DNA of 64,000 nucleotides from Hyperoplus lanceolatus (GCA_026929865.2 CM049396.1:38218501-38282500), one strand, 5' to 3'. Counted from the stretch's first letter, positions 19,956-32,732 are shown. Numbers and translations are program-made. The notes: generated by a model not told the origin, from the sequence alone.

Positions 19956-22751
19956 ATGCGCGTTGTATCCTACAACTGTCGGGGACTGCGGGTGGGGAAT
20001 ACTCCGGCTGACAAGGTACGGCGGCTGAATGTGGACAAACTAATGGAGGAGTGTGACATCATTTGTCTACAAGAAACTTTCTTGTCTAAACAGGACTTGG
20101 GCAATTTAAACTCCTTGAATGATAATTTTCATGGGGCTGGGGAGTCCACTGTGGACCTTACTATGAATATTGTAAGAGGTCGAATTGCAGGGGGTGTGGC
20201 CATTTTATGGCACAAAAAGCTGGACTCTGTATTGAGTGTTGTCAGAACAGATGTAGATTGGTGCATTGCTGTTCAGTTAAAAATGGGAAGCAAATGCATA
20301 ACTATCCTCAATGTGTATACCCCATATGAATGTTCACAGAATGAGGATTTGTACTTGAGTAGGCTTGCTTATATAAGCTCCTTTCTGCATGAACACCAGT
20401 CTACATCGGTGTGTGTGGTAGGTGATATGAATGCTGACCTGTCTGATAGGCAGTCTGTATTTGCAAAGCATATGCTACAGTTCTGTGAGGACAATAATTT
20501 AATATTATCCAGCCAGCTATTGCTGCCATCAAATAGCTATACGCATATAAGTGAAGCATGGCACACAACATCATGGCTAGACCATTGCATCACCACGTCA
20601 GATGCACATGCTACTCTGAAAACTATGGAAATACTCTATGAATATTCAGTGGCGGATCATGTGCCGCTATTAATAGAGTTGGATATAGCTTGTCTCCCAG
20701 AGCTAACACACACAATGCATGAGGACAGACTTAAATTAGACTGGTGTAAGCTTTCAAAAGAAGACTTCATGACCTATTACCTAAGAACTGATGAAGCTTT
20801 GGGTAAAATTGATCTTCCCAGACATGCTATTATGTGCACAAATGTTGACTGTAATGATGCTTCCCATCGCAAGGACCTGTGTGCGTTGTATGATCGTGTT
20901 ATTGATACAATTTATAAGAGCAGCCAGTCATTCCTTACATGTATGAGGTCTAAAAACATCAAGCCTGGCTGGAACAGGCATGTAGCAGCACATCATGCTG
21001 AGGCCAAACAAGCCTATAAAGCATGGGTGCAAGCAGGTAGGCCCAGAGCTGGGTCAGTCCTTGACTACAAGAAGCTCACAAATGCAAGGTACAAATATGC
21101 CATTCGCTACGTTGTTAAAGGTGAACACAATATGAGGGCTGACTCGATGGCTGAACATCTGTCTTCTAATAATGTTATGGACTTTTGGAAGGAAGTACGA
21201 GCTCTAAACAGAGTCAATACCATCTTTCCCAGTGTTGTGGACGGAGTGTCTGGGATGGATAACATAGCAGAGCTGTGGGGCCAACATTACTCTGCCCTTT
21301 TTAACAGTGTTAAAAGTGATCCATTTAAAGTGGAGAGTGCTGGCAGTAATGTCATGATCACCCCTATTGATATTCATCAAGCCATAGCCCACCTGGCTGA
21401 CAATAAGTCTACTGGCTCGGACCGTATCTCAGCTGAACATCTCAAGTATGCGAGTCCGAAAACAGCAGTACTACTTGCCATGTGTTTCTCAGGGTTCATG
21501 GCACATGGTTTTTTACCAGACTCTCTCCTTTCTGTTACCCTGGTGCCTGTCATAAAAGACAAAGCAGGTGGAATTGGGAGCCGGGACAACTATAGGCCTA
21601 TTGCCTTGGCTAGTGTAGTGTCTAAAGTCTTGGAGAGGGTTCTACTTGATCGCCTAGGTCCCTTTCTTTGCACAACTGAAAACCAATTCGGCTTCAAATC
21701 TAAATTAGGAACTGATGTTTGTATCTATGGCCTGAAGGAGACTGCACAGATGTATTTAGGAAAAAACTCCTCAATACTAATTGGCTTTCTTGATGCATCC
21801 AAAGCATTTGACAGAGTGAACCATTTTAAACTTTTTAATAAGTTGAGTCAAAGAGGTGCCCCGGGAACTATTGTACGACTTCTGGTATATTGGTACTCCA
21901 ATCAAAGGATGCAGGTGCAGTGGGGAAATGCAACCTCAGCCTCTTTTGGAGTGAGTAATGGAGTGCGACAGGGTGGGCTTTTGTCACCTGCTCTGTTTAA
22001 ACTCTATATGGATGAGTTGTCTGTTCAACTGAACATGAGGAAAACTGGGTGTGTTGTTGGCAAAATGCTGATTAATCATTTTATGTATGCTGATGATTTA
22101 GCTATATTGTCTCCCAGCAGTGCTGGATTTCAACAACTGCTAAATGTATGCTCTGAATATGGTTTACAATACGATGTAAATTTCAACCCAAAAAAGAGTG
22201 CTGTTTTAATATGTCGTACTACAGAGGATAAACATTTGTGCTTTCCTGATTTTTATTTGTCTGGCCAGAAGTTAAATGCAAGTTGTAAAACCAAATATCT
22301 GGGGCATTTTATCACAGATCAGCTGAGGGATGATGATGATATTTATCGCCAGCGTCGCATGCTTTATGCCCAAGCAAATACTCTGGCTAGAAAATTTCAT
22401 ATGTGCTCTGATGTTGTTAAAATCAAACTGTTTAAAACCTATTGTACTCCCTTGTATACCGCTTCATTGTGGTGTAAGTACAAGAGAGCAAGTTTACAGA
22501 AACTTGGAGTGGCCTATAACGATGCCATGAGGATCCTGTTGAAAAAGCCCAGATCTACTAGTGCCAGTCAATTGTTCTGCAGTATTAATGTTTACACCTT
22601 TGAAGCTCTCTTGAGACACATAATGTACAGATGTATTCACCGCTTAAACGTTTGCAAGAACAGTCTTGTGCAGATGCTGGTGAATCCTGCATGTAGTTGT
22701 GTGCGATACCAGTCTTCCTTATGGAAGCTCTGGTACAAATCTCTGTTGTGA
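19956..22751 (+). CDS. LINE ORF2: AP-type endonuclease plus reverse transcriptase, intact (931 aa)
   Basis: The product nicks target DNA and reverse-transcribes the element RNA at the nick. The APE endonuclease spans about 1-245: N7 (SYNCRGL), E40 (LQETF), YTP 121-123, GDMNAD 156-161, SWLDH 206-210 and DH 234-235 (ADH here where SDH is usual). The reverse transcriptase spans about 525-770: NYRPIAL, motif A FLDASKAFD (611-619), motif B RQGGLLSP (671-678), and catalytic YADD (711-714). A thumb region starts near KYLGHF. There is no RNase H domain. The ATG lies 4 bases after the ORF1 stop. No internal stop or frameshift is present over 2.8 kb, unlike every other LINE in the window, so insertion is recent or the copy is still competent. 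Confidence 0.93.
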   Translation: MRVVSYNCRGLRVGNTPADKVRRLNVDKLMEECDIICLQETFLSKQDLGNLNSLNDNFHGAGESTVDLTMNIVRGRIAGGVAILWHKKLDSVLSVVRTDVDWCIAVQLKMGSKCITILNVYTPYECSQNEDLYLSRLAYISSFLHEHQSTSVCVVGDMNADLSDRQSVFAKHMLQFCEDNNLILSSQLLLPSNSYTHISEAWHTTSWLDHCITTSDAHATLKTMEILYEYSVADHVPLLIELDIACLPELTHTMHEDRLKLDWCKLSKEDFMTYYLRTDEALGKIDLPRHAIMCTNVDCNDASHRKDLCALYDRVIDTIYKSSQSFLTCMRSKNIKPGWNRHVAAHHAEAKQAYKAWVQAGRPRAGSVLDYKKLTNARYKYAIRYVVKGEHNMRADSMAEHLSSNNVMDFWKEVRALNRVNTIFPSVVDGVSGMDNIAELWGQHYSALFNSVKSDPFKVESAGSNVMITPIDIHQAIAHLADNKSTGSDRISAEHLKYASPKTAVLLAMCFSGFMAHGFLPDSLLSVTLVPVIKDKAGGIGSRDNYRPIALASVVSKVLERVLLDRLGPFLCTTENQFGFKSKLGTDVCIYGLKETAQMYLGKNSSILIGFLDASKAFDRVNHFKLFNKLSQRGAPGTIVRLLVYWYSNQRMQVQWGNATSASFGVSNGVRQGGLLSPALFKLYMDELSVQLNMRKTGCVVGKMLINHFMYADDLAILSPSSAGFQQLLNVCSEYGLQYDVNFNPKKSAVLICRTTEDKHLCFPDFYLSGQKLNASCKTKYLGHFITDQLRDDDDIYRQRRMLYAQANTLARKFHMCSDVVKIKLFKTYCTPLYTASLWCKYKRASLQKLGVAYNDAMRILLKKPRSTSASQLFCSINVYTFEALLRHIMYRCIHRLNVCKNSLVQMLVNPACSCVRYQSSLWKLWYKSLL

Positions 22752-22860
22752 TGTCTCTTTTTTTATATATATTCTTGTGTTTATGTCTTTATTTATTGTG
22801 TGTGTTGTATATGGACCATGAGTCTGCCAATAAAGATGATGATATCAAAAATTGTGTTTG

Positions 22861-23949
22861 ATATGAGAATATAGTCTCCCCAAACATAACAATATACACA
22901 GTAATCATGCTTCAGTTGCTAGGAGTAGATACTGTATTGACAACAAATTAGATACGTATCGAAACATTTTTATTCTGGTAGGTCCAAATCACCATCCATG
23001 TTCATAAAAACTGCTTCCTTATTATGTTGATAAAAAAATGTAATATAGAAGTTATTGCATTTATCTCCAAATGGGTTTTTGGCTGTTGCAAATTATAAGT
23101 AAATGAGTGTCCTTTTCTCGTAGACAGAGTTGCTATTTGGACAAGTTGGGAGCTTTTGCTGTTTAACTGTGTGTGAGTGGTGATTTATAGGGTCATTCAG
23201 CCCCTTCTGCCAACACGGTATAAAGCATGCACTACTAAGCTGTCAGTAATTTCAGCTGGATGGAAAAAGCAATTTTTTCAGAACATGTAAGACGTCATGA
23301 TCAGGTTTAATATGGACAGCCCTGTGACAAAATGCCACTATGCTTACTGGCAGCCACAACGTTTGAATACTGGGTCATGTACTATTATGAATGGTACATT
23401 TTAATAATAAAACTCCCATTGGAGAGAATAATTCATCCCTTCATATGTATGTGAATCCACAGGAATGATCAAAATTGTGACATATGTGGAGCATGACCCA
23501 CATCAGGAATTCAAAAATCCAATAATTCTCAGAAGGTGTAGATTTGAGTCCAAACACTGTATATTGGTAGTGTGTAATGCATGTATGGTTTTTATGGATT
23601 TAAGTATCTATCTTAAATAGCAGCTGTCTGCTCAAGTTAATCCTTCAGCTTGATTTAAATGTCAATACCTCCTTCATATGTGCACTGGCATAAATCTGCA
23701 TGGATAGAGTGGGTGTTATTGTGGGGGGTAGCGGGGTGAATGGATCTCCATGGGTATACTCACTGTAGCAGAGGATGCTGCTATAGACCAGTGGCAGATA
23801 TAGCCAGGTTGATAGACTTTAATGCACACCCCCTGGTGAAATGCCATCTGGAAGAAGCTGGGTGCCAATGGATTAATCACCTGAAGGTTCATTCTCAAAT
23901 GATACAACCTGTGCTTGCATCTTTGGTGGTCCCCCGAATGATGCACTGG
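22861..23949. other. Unique DNA, nothing recognised
   Basis: AT-rich DNA between the CR1-group LINE and the L1. Only short chance frames occur (for example overlapping ones at 23716-24021). I see no terminal repeats or SINE boxes. Confidence 0.5.
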
Positions 23950-26084
23950 AAAAAAAACTGCCTCTTTTTTTTTTCAAAGGTTTTTTTATCAAATGTTAGT
24001 AACAAAATTGTAGCACAATGAATAAAAAATGTTTCCCCGAACATACCCCACCCACATCCCACCCTCACACCCAACAACACAAAATATACACTACAAGAAA
24101 CAGAAATAAACAATCAATATGAAAAAAAAACACATAAAGAAATAAAATTAAATCAAATATAAGAGGGGAAGAGGTAGCTACTCTTCTATTGTTGTTGTTG
24201 GTTTTTTAAATTTTAGGAAGGGGCGCCAAATTCTGTCAAATTTATTCTCGGATCCCTGGGTAGTATAACGTATTTTCTTTAAATCCATACATGACATAAT
24301 GTCTCTAATCCAATGTGAGTGGGAAGGAGGAGCAGGATCTTTCCACTTGAGTAAGATAGCCCTACGAGCAAGTAATGAGGTAAAGTCCAGTACCTTCAGC
24401 TTCACTTTAGGCAAGCCTGGATTTGGAGCAATGCCAAAAATTGCAGTGAAAGGGTTCGGCTCAATTTGATGCTGAAGTACTTCAGAAATTGTGCGAGAAA
24501 CTGATGTCCAGAACTCAGTCAAGGTGGGACACAACCAGTACATGTGAAAGAGTGATGCCGGTGCGCTCTTACAGCTATCACAGGTCGGGTCTACATCGGG
24601 GAACATACGAGCTAATTTAGTTTTAGATATGTGGATACGATGTACTACTTTAAATTGCACAAGAGCATGTCGGGCGCACATGGAGGTAGAGTGTATCCGA
24701 TCCAGGACTGAATCCCACATATGATCTGTGAAGGCAGAGCCTAGGTCCTGCTCCCACAGGGTTCTTATAGCTGCTAATGAGGGGCTATGCAACTTTGAAA
24801 TAAGGTTGAAAAACACAGAAATTGAGCCTTTTAATGTGGGGTTTACAGAAAGAAACAAATCGACATGATTGGCTGGCGGTTTATAAGGGAATTGGGGAAT
24901 TAACTTCTGCGTAAAATGCCTGATTTGCAGAAATCGGAAAAAATTAGTCTTTTCGATACCGAAATGTTTTGTCAATTGAGAAAAACTAGCAAATAGATCA
25001 TTAATAAATAAATCACCGATGCATTTTAAGCCTTTTTTATGCCAGATCTTGAATGCACCATCCACCGTCGAGGGAGTAAACAAATGATTAGCTGCAATTG
25101 GGCTGAAAAGTGAAAAACTCTGCGTTCCAAAATTCTTCCTAAATTGGGTCCAGATTCGAAGGGAGTGCTTAATCACGGGACTACTGTTGGGAATAGCCGA
25201 AGAGAGTGGAAGTGGGACAATGGGCTAATAGCGCTGGACTCCATTGTTACCCAGACTGGGGCTGAGTCGTCAAGGTGAAAATGCACCCAATACACTAAAG
25301 AACGGATATGAGCAGCCCAGTAATAGTATTGGAAATTAGGGAGGGCCATTCCACCTGTTTGTTTGGGTCTTTGAAGAAAACACACATCCATGCTGCTCGC
25401 CGTCCTGGCCGTCCTCGGCGCTCCGGGCGACCGCACAGACCGCACAAGAGAACGTGCCTCTTCGGAGCGCGAGGCACAGCAATACCTGTCGCCGGAAGCG
25501 CGGAAGTTGCCGCGACGTGCTTGATATGGATGCAAGGACGACCTCAGGCCTGGACTCTTACCAGGAAGGTGAAGTTTGGAGCACATGGACCATTGCAGAG
25601 CGAAATTACAGCGAAGCGCGACGTGTGCTTGTGTACGGTCATTACCGTGCGAAAGGCCGTGATTTGCAGTAAATAAACGTCCACATGTGTCTCCAAGTGT
25701 CTCTGTAGGCTATTTCAAAGGAAATTAAGCAAGTACACTAATTATAACATTAATCAATTATAGGTTTGCATCACAGAAGGCATATTGGCCTATAATAATA
25801 AAAAAACACCACCTATGTTTACAGTTGTGAAATGTTTTGAATGAAATGCAAACCTCAGTTAATCATTTGCTCTTGTTTCTCTGTCCTGAGATTCACACAG
25901 ACTGAGTTGTCTTGTTTAAATGTTACAAATTGAGCTAATAAACTGAACTCCAATTTTTTTGAAGTTGCTGCAGAAGTTATCTCAGCTAATTGTATAATCA
26001 AACATCTAATTTTATATTAAGGTGATTGTATGCAGAATGCTCATGCCAGAAACAGTGTTTTTGTACGGATTAATAAATAAATAG

Positions 26085-26180
26085 TAGCAGGTTCTCAATA
26101 GTATTTCAATTTGGGGGGGGGGGGGGAAAAAATGTCTGTCCCCTAGGAGGGGCATGACAGAAAATAATTGAGAACCACTG
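26085..26180. repeat. Short hAT-like MITE
   Basis: It begins CAGGTTCTCAATAGTATTT and ends AAATAATTGAGAACCACTG; the outer bases are mutually inverted (GTTCTCAAT). A poly-G tract (26113-26126) lies inside. Termini of the CAGTGGTTCTCAA type are common in hAT-related MITEs. Confidence 0.5.
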
Positions 26181-26280
26181 GGCTAAAAGAAGTCTTCAGT
26201 CCCTCTATTTGTAATGCAATACTGCCATCTAGTGGAAAGTTGAAAACGCAATTTAAAATAGCAGACATTATGTGGATAGA

Positions 26281-27595
26281 GGTGACAACTTGAAAATGAA
26301 AATGATTTTATTTGTAATTGTACAGACTCTATATCAACATATATTGTGTTATAATATTTTCACTTACTGCAATGCTTCATAATTGAAAAGGTGTAGTTTA
26401 TCTTAGAGTGTTGTTAATGAAGAATGAATGAGTGAAGAATGATAGTTAGAGAATATAACATATTGATTATTATTAAGTCATTGTTTATAGAGTTATACTG
26501 TAGGAGCTGTGTAAATAAATGTTACATGACTTAATAACTTTACTTGTATGACTGCTGTGTTTTAATTTTAAATATTAAATGAGAATAGTCCATTGATAAT
26601 CTTGAATACATTGGGTTTAAAATTAAAAATGTTAATTATCTTGCAAAATCTTGTGATATTGGTCTGACAGATGTATTCTGTCTTTAATAAATCTTTTTTC
26701 TGACTAAATTTAAGGTAGATTTTGTGACATTTACTGTTAGCAACTATAGTTAATTCCCTTTAGTCAGGCACAAAATAACAGAGTTGCATGTGTGTGTTCA
26801 TTTAGTCAGTTTATAATAATTCCTTTTCTGAGACCTTCACTCCTCGAAGATTTCCTCTCCCAGTTCTCTGGATTGTTGGCTGACAATCGTCATCAGATGA
26901 AGATCACCAAAGCTTGTTGGCTATAAAAGCTTCACATTACATCTTGTTTGTTTGCTTTTTCCATCTTCAATCCAACACAGGATCAACCATGACTTGTTGA
27001 CCTTAGCAATTCACCTACTACATAGTGGCTTTGTGTTGTATTTAGTTTTAATGATATCTTGAAATCTTATGTGTACTCTGTAACTAAAAGTTAAACAATT
27101 ATCAAAGACTATTGTTGTGTATTCATGGGCAACTTTATTTCCGGTTGAATGTAATTGGAACTATGTAGATATAGTCAATGTGTGTAAACAACACTTACAT
27201 TAAAACAATATAGGCAATTTCCTTTAACAAATATGCAAATAAAAAATACAATAATATATTAGATGTGTGGCGTATCTCCACTGTAAGAGAAAATAACGTA
27301 AATATGTAATTATTTTACCAGCTGGCATTTGAACCTAGGTGACCTGTCTCCCAGGGCATTGCATTAACCATTTACCTATCTGTGCATGCCCTGTAAATAA
27401 GTAGAAAATGAACACAATGGAAAATAAAATAGTTTCTGTGGGTACAGGTTACAACATGAAGATGGTTTCATTTGTAATGGTACAACATCAATATGAGCAT
27501 ATGTCATGTTATAGTATTTCAACTTACTGCAATGCTTCATTATTGAAAAGGTGGAGTTTTTCCTAGGGTTGCTAAAGAAGACCAAATATGGGACC
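26281..27595. repeat. Diverged direct repeat pair (26281-26430 and 27442-27595)
   Basis: Both copies share, in order, an ACAACTTGAAAATG/ACAACATGAAGATG start, TTTGTAATKGTACA, ATATTGTGTTATA/ATGTCATGTTATA and a long shared segment CTTACTGCAATGCTTCAT-ATTGAAAAGGTG. They are 1.16 kb apart and clearly diverged. The 850 bp between them is AT-rich and shows nothing recognisable. Confidence 0.7.
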
Positions 27596-29472
27596 TTGCA
27601 GGGCAAAGTTACAACTTTCTGCTTCGTGGCAATGATGCCGAGGAACTACGAAGGCCACGGATCCGATAGTACCGGCTTCCCGTGTTATCATTGTCTCCAG
27701 ACCTCCCTGAGCTGCTATGAGGTTGATTTGATAAAGTGTGTAGGACTTGAAGATAAATAACTAGCATGCAATATTTACTTGACCCAGCAGTTGGCGCTCT
27801 CACTTCTTCTTAATATTATTGTGTGGGCTTACTCGGGCCTTGGGTCTCATTAAGCCTATCAAATGTTGAAAAGATCAGACTGAGTATAGTGGAGTTACAG
27901 CAACTTGGCGTCAACTTCGAAGACGCCAAGCTACAGCGAAGGAGTTTTGACAGATGGCGCTCTCACTTTGTATGAATATTAGTGTTGGGGCTTTCTCAGG
28001 CCTTGGGTGTCATTGACCATACCAAATTTGGAGAAGGTGAGACAGAGCATGGTGGAGTTAGGGAAACTTCCTGTTTTTTGGGCGAATATTGCTAAAAAGA
28101 ACACTTCCTGTTGATTTACGGGCGGGGCGTCAAGAGGCTTTTTTGTTTGTACTGGGATTGTACATCGCTGTATGAAATTGTGTGGTTCTAAGTACAACAC
28201 AGCCTTAGTTATGATCAATCAAAGGGTTCATGACATGCGTTTGTGATGGTTTTTGGCCAATCAGGCGCCAGTGCTGCAAGACGGTTATTCCGGAAAAATC
28301 GAGCTTTCGGGTATATCATCTTCCATGTCGGAGGACGTACCCTATCATGTTTTTTTTTGCACAAAAAGTTGTTATGAGTCCACTTTGCTCTGCAATCCTG
28401 CAGAGTAACGTGGAGTTCTGACTTTTGGCGCCGTGTTGGCGAATATCGGCTCCCAGCTCGTCATAGTTATTCGGAATCAAACAAAAAAATTATTGGTATA
28501 TCTTCCATGTCTTATGAGTGTCCCTAGAGTTTTCGTTTTGCTAAATATGTTCCTGCTAGGAGTTATGAATTTTTGAACTTTTTGATGATTTTCGAGTCAG
28601 AAATTCATATATTTCACATTTAAAGACTTCCTGTTGATTTTGGGGCGGGGCTTCAGAGGCTTTTTTGTGGGGCCTGCAGAGATACATTTGGGGTTGTAAT
28701 TTGGTGCAGCTAGGTATAACACAGCCTGAGCTATGATGAATTAAAGTGTCATGAGGTGCGTATTTACGCGAACTTTGACCCCAAAAAGATCCCTGGTTCT
28801 CTAATAAATTTGAAATCTTTCCGCAATTCCTTATCGGGCAAGGGTCTTTTGTATTTGAGAAGTGGTTTGACGTCCCTGGCATAAAAACTCTAGGAGCCTT
28901 TCGTCGAAATGCGAAAAGATGTAAAGTGGCGGTTTTAGCACTGAATCCAACATGGCCGACTTCCTGTTGATTTTGGCTAATGACATACAATTGCATTTAT
29001 GTGCGCCTTGGGCCATTACATGTTGTCCGGAAATCTCAGGCTTCTAGCCCAATTTTTGAGCATGCATTTCCTGAAAAACTGTTTTTGGCCATAGGGGGCG
29101 CAATTTTAATGCACAAATCCTGAACCACTGATACATTGCAATTTTTTGCAGGTCTGACCTGTCTGCAAAGTTTTACAACTATTCCACCAGGGCAAGTAGG
29201 GGAAAAGTCCCATTTTAGATTCCAAAGAATAATTAAAACTGCAAGCAGTGATGACCGGGCCCTCGCACCTCCGTGCTGCTCGCCGTCCTGGCGACCGCGT
29301 GAGAGAACGCGCCGCGGTCTCCTCCTCTTCGGGGCGCGCGGCACAGCGACAGCTGTCGCCGGAAGCCCGGAAGTTGCCGCTATATTGTAGAGGACCATGA
29401 GGCTATATTCTAGAGCACCATGAGCTGTACATGTGTAATCAATTTCAAGTCAATCAGAGTCGGGTGATTTTT

Positions 29473-30740
29473 GTGGCGCCCCCTATGGGTTAATCGCGAT
29501 AAGCTTCGAGGGACATGCTGCCGCATGACTTCTGCACACACCCAGCAAGTTCGATGACGATAGGACCTACGGTTAAGGAGTTATGGCCAATTTGTGGATA
29601 GCCCCGCCCCTGTGGCGCCCCCTATGGGTTAATCGCGATAAGCATCGAGGGACATGCTACCGCATGATTTCTGCACATACCCAGCAAGTTTGATGATGAT
29701 AGGACCTACGGTTAAGGAGTTATGGCCAACGTGTTATTAAGCCCCGCCCCTGTGGCGCCCCCTATGGGTAAGCCTCGACAAGCTTAGAGGGCCACGCTAC
29801 TACATGTCTTCTGCACATATCCTGCAAGTTTCATGATGATAGGACCTATGGTCACTGAGTTATGGCCAACGTGTTATCAAGCCCCGCCCCTGCGTAAACA
29901 TTTTAGTCACTGGCGGCCATGTCTTTGAAGCTATCCTACTAATATTTTTCGGAGACGTGCGTCATAGTCCCCCGGGGCTTCGTGAGACATTTGGTGTTGA
30001 TAGAGTAAAACTTGAAAAAGTTGTGGATAAAACCCTGTTTTTCAGTTTATGCTAATTAGCCGCAAGTATTTCCAGGTTGACTCTTATGGTCTAAGAGGCT
30101 TTTTCGTAGAGCACCTTAAAATACACCTGTGTGAGAAATTTCAAGTCAATCGGACTTAAGGTGTGCGGGGCGCGGCCTCTCAAACTTTCTTCAGTCGGGG
30201 CTTAACAGCGCCCCCTAGCGGAAATTAAAAAAAAATTCCTCGGAGCGAAATTGTAGAGCACCATGAGCTGTGCATGTGCAATCAATTTCAAGTCAATCGG
30301 AGTCGGGTGACTTTTGTGGCGCCCCCTATGGGTTAATCGCGATAAGCTTCGAGGGACATGCTACCACATGACTTCTGCACATACCCAGCAAGTTTGATGA
30401 TGATAGGACCTATGGTTAAGGAGTTATGGCCAATTTGTGGATAGGCCCCGCCCCTGTGGCGCCCCCTATGGGTTAATCGCGATAAGCTTCGAATGGGACA
30501 TGCTACCACATGACTACTGCACATACCCAGCAAGTTTGATGATGATAGGACCTATGGTTAAGGAGTTATGGCCATCGTGTTATTAAGCCCCGCCCCTGTG
30601 GCGCCCCTATGGGATTCATCGCGATAAGCTTAGAGGGACATGCTACCACATGACTTCTGCACATACCCAGCAAGTTTGATGATGATAGGACCTATGGTTA
30701 AGGAGTTATGGCCAACGTGTTATTAAGCCCCGCCCCTATT
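29473..30740. repeat. Two triplets of an approximately 140-bp GC-rich unit
   Basis: GTGGCGCCCC-TATGGG starts at 29473, 29612 and 29752, and again at 30316, 30455 and 30598, so the period is 139-143 bp. Each unit continues with TTAATCGCGATAAGCTTCGA, then CATACCCAGCAAGTTTGATG, and ends near GCCCCGCCCCT. The units are about 90 percent alike. The two triplets are separated by a different 420-bp segment (29895-30315). Confidence 0.9.
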
Positions 30741-31378
30741 CACATATTTCACATTTAAAGACTTCCTGTTGATTTTGGGGCGGGGCTTCAAGAGGCTTTT
30801 TTGTGGGGCCTGCAAAGACACATTTGGGGTTGTAATTTGGTGCAGCTAGGTATAACACAGCCTGAGCTATGATGAATTAAAGTTTCATGAGGAGCGTATT
30901 TACGCGACACTATGACCCCAAAAAGATCCCTGGTTCTCTGCCAAGTTTGAAATCTTTTCGCAATTTAGCATCGGGCAAGGGTCTTTTGTATTTGAGAAGT
31001 GGTTTCACGTCCCTAGCGTAAAAACTCTAGGACAAGCTCGTCGAAATGCGATAAGATGGTTTGGGCGGTTTTAGGCACTAATTCCAACATGGCCGACTTC
31101 CTGTTGATTTTGGCCAATGACATACAATTGCATTTATGTGCGCCTTGGGCCATTACATGTTGTCCGGAAATTTCAGGCTTCTAGCCCAATTTTTGAGCAT
31201 GCATTTCCTGAAAAACAGTTTTTGGCCATAGGGGGCGCAATTTTGGAGATCAAATCCTGAACCACTGATACATTAAATTTTTGTGCAGGTCTGATGGGTA
31301 CGCAAACTTTTTCAACTTTTACACTACGGGAAGGGGGTCAAAAGTGCCGAAGAAGTGTCGGGGAAAGAATAATAAGAA

Positions 31379-32732
31379 TAAAGGTGAGAACACACCGGGC
31401 GCGTTGGGTGTGGTGGGCGCGTTGAAAAATCCTATTTTTGCATAGGGAACCATTGGTTGGGGCGCGAGGATCCGTTGGCCGCGGCAAAGCGTTGCTTTGG
31501 GCGCTTTGAGCGCGTTGCCAAAGCGTCAAAAAGCGTCACCGCGCCGGCAAAGCGTCAAAAAAGCGTCACCGCGCCGGCAAAGCGTCAAAAAAAAGATGAA
31601 AATATTGAACTTTCAACGCTCCGGCGCGTGACATTTAGCCGCGTTGGCCAATCAGCGGTGAGCTTGACCCTACGTCACTGGCAGAGAGCCGGAGGACAGA
31701 AAAATCTGAGACAAAATGGAGGCGCAAATAATCACCGCTGTGTGTGCGAGACCGTGACAACACAGAGGCAAACACCGAGTAGGAAATGTATTTACGGCTG
31801 GCTGCCTGGTGCTGTATGAAGCCGCTCGGGGTTACAAGACGTGGGGAAAGTGAACCAGGAGCAAATAATCACCGCTGTGTGTGCGAGACTGTATAAACAC
31901 CGTGGAGGAAATGCGGCTGGCTGGTGATATGAAGCCGCTCGGGTGGGGAAAGTGAGCCAGGAGAATGGGCTTCCTGGTTAATTCAGTGAATATGTGTGGC
32001 TGTGCTTAAGCCGATAAACCAAGTTAGCACCGGTCGGATAGCGTTAGCTAACTCACCCGGCTGTGTGCGGCCACCACCTCCATATAATGAACCCAAACAT
32101 AACGGCTAAATCCGGGGAACTTTCACAACGAGTACAGCGAAGCACCGGTGTTTATGCCTGCCCTATAGGCTATCTACGCCAGCCACGGTCCCGTCACAGC
32201 CAGGTAATGTAGGCTACTTGCCTTTATTTTCTACTGCCCTGTGCACAATGCTGCTGTAAATGTGTTTGGTATGGTGCTGCCTTGCTGTTTATGTTCATTT
32301 CCGAGTGGCGTGAATCTGCAATGCTGTTTTAAGGCTATTTGTTCCGTTCACTTGCTGTTTATTTGTTTTTTGGCACAATTGTTGGCCGTGTAGTTGTTGT
32401 TTTTGTGTGGACATGAACGCTGTTGTGTCGGGTCGGATCTGATCGCAGCCATGGTTGATTAGGGGAATAAATCTATCGGGGGAGACTAGCTGCGTAGCTC
32501 CGTTCCTCGGACTCCCACAAAAGATAGAGCGCAGCGATGGGGATTGTCTCAGCAATAGAAAAAGCAGGGGAAAATAAGTTTCGGGCGGGCTCATCTACGT
32601 AGGCCATGACGTAGGCGCGTTGCTTTTGGGCGCGTTGGACAATTTTTTGACACAAAATGACCACGCGCCAGATCGGGCGCGTTGGTCGCTTTGGCCCAAA
32701 GCGCCAACGCGCCCGGTGTGTTCTCAGCTTAA
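31379..32732. mobile_element. PIF/Harbinger-like element, TAA target duplication
   Basis: TAA (31379-31381) precedes AGGTGAGAACACACCGGGCG. The right end, read inverted, is AGCTGAGAACACACCGGGCG, followed by TAA (32730-32732). The 3-bp TWA duplication is the PIF/Harbinger signature. The ends also hold GCGCGTTGG reiterations, and 31530-31590 repeats GCGTCACCGCGCCGGCAAA two to three times. At 31712 an ATG opens MEAQIITAVCARP before a stop, like the start of a MADF/Myb-like Harbinger protein. A diverged copy of the same segment follows at 31858. Not autonomous. Confidence 0.7.

Larger units (their letters stand above)
19638..22860 (+). mobile_element. 5'-truncated CR1/Jockey-group LINE with intact ORF2
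   Basis: It contains the tail of ORF1, an uninterrupted ORF2 and a short 3' UTR with AATAAAGATGATGAT near 22831, a simple-repeat tail typical of CR1/L2-like elements. The 5' boundary is near 19640, just after the TTAA element ends. I could not establish a target duplication. The clade within the CR1/Jockey group (Rex1, L2, CR1, Crack or Daphne) cannot be decided by eye. Confidence 0.75.

Noticed and set aside
19927..19960. Frameshift fusion of LINE ORF1 and ORF2
   Set aside because: A TAG stop and a separate ATG 4 bases later are present; ordinary two-ORF layout explains it.
28000..31350. CRISPR-like or bacterial repeat array
   Set aside because: Unit size (139-143 bp), lack of spacers and location within a fish repeat exclude it; these are internal modules of a dispersed transposon.
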